A DNA stretch of 64,000 nt from NCBI RefSeq assembly GCF_030548205.1, contig NZ_JAUORV010000004.1, forward strand, positions 62,001 through 126,000. The letters are read 5' to 3'. Of this stretch, positions 62,597-64,000 are shown one piece after another (position 1 is the first letter of the stretch; each line of letters begins with the position of its first letter). The position numbers and the translations under genes were made by a program. The notes under the pieces are model-generated. The model was not told the DNA's origin and searched no databases. It worked only from the letters and a program-made list of their open reading frames with translations. The DNA comes from Aliiglaciecola sp. 3_MG-2023 (GTDB taxonomy: Bacteria; Pseudomonadota; Gammaproteobacteria; Enterobacterales; Alteromonadaceae).

Positions 62597-64000
62597 ATGT
62601 CTTTAGTAAATCAAAGTGAACAATGGAAAACCCTTGAGCAATTAGCTAGCGGTATCGCTGATCAGCATATGCGTGATTGGTTTGCAGCAGATGAGTCAAG
62701 AGCATCTAAGTACTCCTTGGAAAGCTGTGGGATCAAGTTAGACTATTCCAAAAACTTAATAAACCAAGAAATACTGCAGGCCCTTTATAGTTTAGCAGAT
62801 AGCCAACAAGTAGCTGAAAAGCGCGATGCTATGTTCGCTGGCAACATTGTTAATCACACGGAAAAAAGAGCGGTATTACATACTGCTTTACGCAACTTTT
62901 CCGGTGAACCCGTGTTGGTTGATGGCGAAGATGTTATGCCAGAGGTTTTAGCCACACAAGATAAAATTAAAGACTTTGTTCATTCGATTCATTCTGGCGA
63001 GCACCTTGGTTACACAGGCAAAACAATCAAACATATTGTGGCTATTGGTATTGGTGGCTCATTCTTAGGTCCTAAAATTATGTCAGAGGCGTTAAAGCCA
63101 TACTGGCACAAAGGTATTTCAGTACACTACGTGGCTAATGTGGATGGTTGTCATATCCAAGATGTGTTAGCTGATCTTGATCATACCGATACCTTAGTAG
63201 TCATGTCTTCGAAGTCTTTCACTACCCAAGAAACTCTGCAAAACACGCTGACTGCAAAACAATGGTTTCTTGACCAAGGTGGTAGTCAGAAGGATATTGC
63301 TAAGCATTTCGTGGCCGTTTCATCTAACGTCAATGCGGCTGTCGAATTTGGCATGGACGAAAATAATATTTTCCCTATGTGGGATTGGGTTGGCGGCCGC
63401 TATTCATTATGGTCAGCCATAGGTTTACCGATTGCGTTAACCATTGGATACCAAAATTACCGTGAGTTACTCGAAGGCGCTTACCAAATGGATTGCCATT
63501 TCAAAGAAGCGCCAGCAGAGCAAAACCTCCCCATGTTATTAGGCCTACTTGGCGTTTGGTACACCAATTTCCACGCTGCGCAAAGTCATGTTCTACTGCC
63601 TTATTATCATTATCTACGTGGTTTTCCAGCTTATGTCCAACAGTTGGATATGGAAAGTAATGGCAAGAGCGTAGCGGGTTTAAATGAACAAATTGACTAT
63701 GCAACAGGACCCGTTATTTGGGGAAGTGAGGGTACCAATGGTCAACACTCGTTTCATCAATTAATTCATCAAGGAAAAGTACTGATCCCTGCTGATTTTA
63801 TGTTCCCGTTGAAAGTAAACAATCAAGATGACACTCACCACGCAATGCTAGCCTCTAATTGTTTTGGGCAGACCCAAGCACTGATGCAAGGTAAAACCTA
63901 TGAAGAGTGCTACGCTGATTTAGAGGGTGCTAATTTAGATGAAGAAACTCGTCAGTCTTTAGCCACCCATAAAACCATGCCCGGTAACAAACCAAGTAAT
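62597..64000 (+). CDS. pgi: Glucose-6-phosphate isomerase (cut by the window end)
   Basis: Interconverts glucose-6-phosphate and fructose-6-phosphate. The frame runs from ATG 62597, after AGAGAAT, through 468 codons without a stop to the edge of the window; the full protein should be about 549 aa. Signatures seen are [53 protein letters not shown], the PGI signature [21 protein letters not shown], and [15 protein letters not shown] with the catalytic His. It lies 117 bp after tal on the same strand, likely the same transcript. Confidence 0.95.
   Translation, partial: MSLVNQSEQWKTLEQLASGIADQHMRDWFAADESRASKYSLESCGIKLDYSKNLINQEILQALYSLADSQQVAEKRDAMFAGNIVNHTEKRAVLHTALRNFSGEPVLVDGEDVMPEVLATQDKIKDFVHSIHSGEHLGYTGKTIKHIVAIGIGGSFLGPKIMSEALKPYWHKGISVHYVANVDGCHIQDVLADLDHTDTLVVMSSKSFTTQETLQNTLTAKQWFLDQGGSQKDIAKHFVAVSSNVNAAVEFGMDENNIFPMWDWVGGRYSLWSAIGLPIALTIGYQNYRELLEGAYQMDCHFKEAPAEQNLPMLLGLLGVWYTNFHAAQSHVLLPYYHYLRGFPAYVQQLDMESNGKSVAGLNEQIDYATGPVIWGSEGTNGQHSFHQLIHQGKVLIPADFMFPLKVNNQDDTHHAMLASNCFGQTQALMQGKTYEECYADLEGANLDEETRQSLATHKTMPGNKPSN

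Noticed and set aside
1-64000. CRISPR arrays, insertion sequences, prophage, tRNA and rRNA genes
   Set aside because: I looked for regularly spaced repeats, transposase or integrase motifs, and tRNA-like folds and found none that I could support.

Overview
The window looks like chromosomal DNA of a marine gammaproteobacterium of the order Alteromonadales. Paraglaciecola or Glaciecola relatives are my best guess. The reasons are the moderately low GC, the SrmB/GcvR/YggS-ProC-YggT core, the tkt-epd-pgk-aldolase-mscS neighbourhood, the PrsK/PrsR pair, a Pit/Pst/polyphosphate block and an enteric-type xylose cluster. I see no rRNA, tRNA, insertion sequence, prophage or CRISPR array. Gene density is high and most of the window is well-conserved housekeeping sequence.

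Layout. 0-4.1 kb: the RNA helicase srmB, a membrane GGDEF-EAL protein that seems to start at a rare ATT codon, and thymidine kinase. 4.2-8.9 kb (minus): a beta-ketoacyl-ACP synthase III followed by the two-component pair prsK-prsR, known from PEP-CTERM/exopolysaccharide loci. 9-12.2 kb (minus): an OxyR-like regulator, an ECF sigma factor, its probable membrane anti-sigma partner and an exported coiled-coil protein. 12.3-24.2 kb: a phosphate block with pit-DUF47, pstC-pstA-pstB-phoU, and ppk1-ppx on the other strand beyond a GcvR-like ACT protein. 24.2-33.5 kb: aldolase (class I), pgk, epd, tkt, metK behind a MetJ operator, two lipoproteins and mscS.

33.5-39.2 kb: a sparse region with one 59-residue membrane peptide, rsmE, a GAF-histidine kinase, a NarL-type two-component pair and a divergent five-helix membrane protein separated from the pair by a 12-bp perfect inverted repeat. 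39.2-45.9 kb: xylose utilisation (xylR, xylB, xylA, a sugar/H+ symporter) with an exported ThuA-like protein inside it. 46.1-47.7 kb: a DecR-like Lrp regulator divergent from a cysteine-synthase-like enzyme. 47.9-54.8 kb: gshB-yqgE-ruvX, pilT-pilU-DUF2007, and yggS-proC-yggT-DUF4426. 54.9-59.0 kb: a solute-binding protein paired with a hybrid histidine kinase, with no permease. 59.0-64.0 kb: a lytic transglycosylase, yaaA, tal, and pgi, which runs off the end.

How it works together. Xylose taken up by the symporter becomes xylulose-5-phosphate through XylA and XylB. It then enters the pentose phosphate reactions of transketolase and transaldolase and the lower glycolytic enzymes, all encoded here. 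Phosphate uptake (Pit, Pst), its control (PhoU, DUF47) and storage as polyphosphate (Ppk1, Ppx) lie side by side. The most promising less-described items are the ECF/anti-sigma/coiled-coil module, the NarL-type pair with its palindrome and membrane-protein target, the binding-protein/hybrid-kinase pair, and the ATT-start diguanylate cyclase/phosphodiesterase. I did not find a clearly new defence or mobile system.
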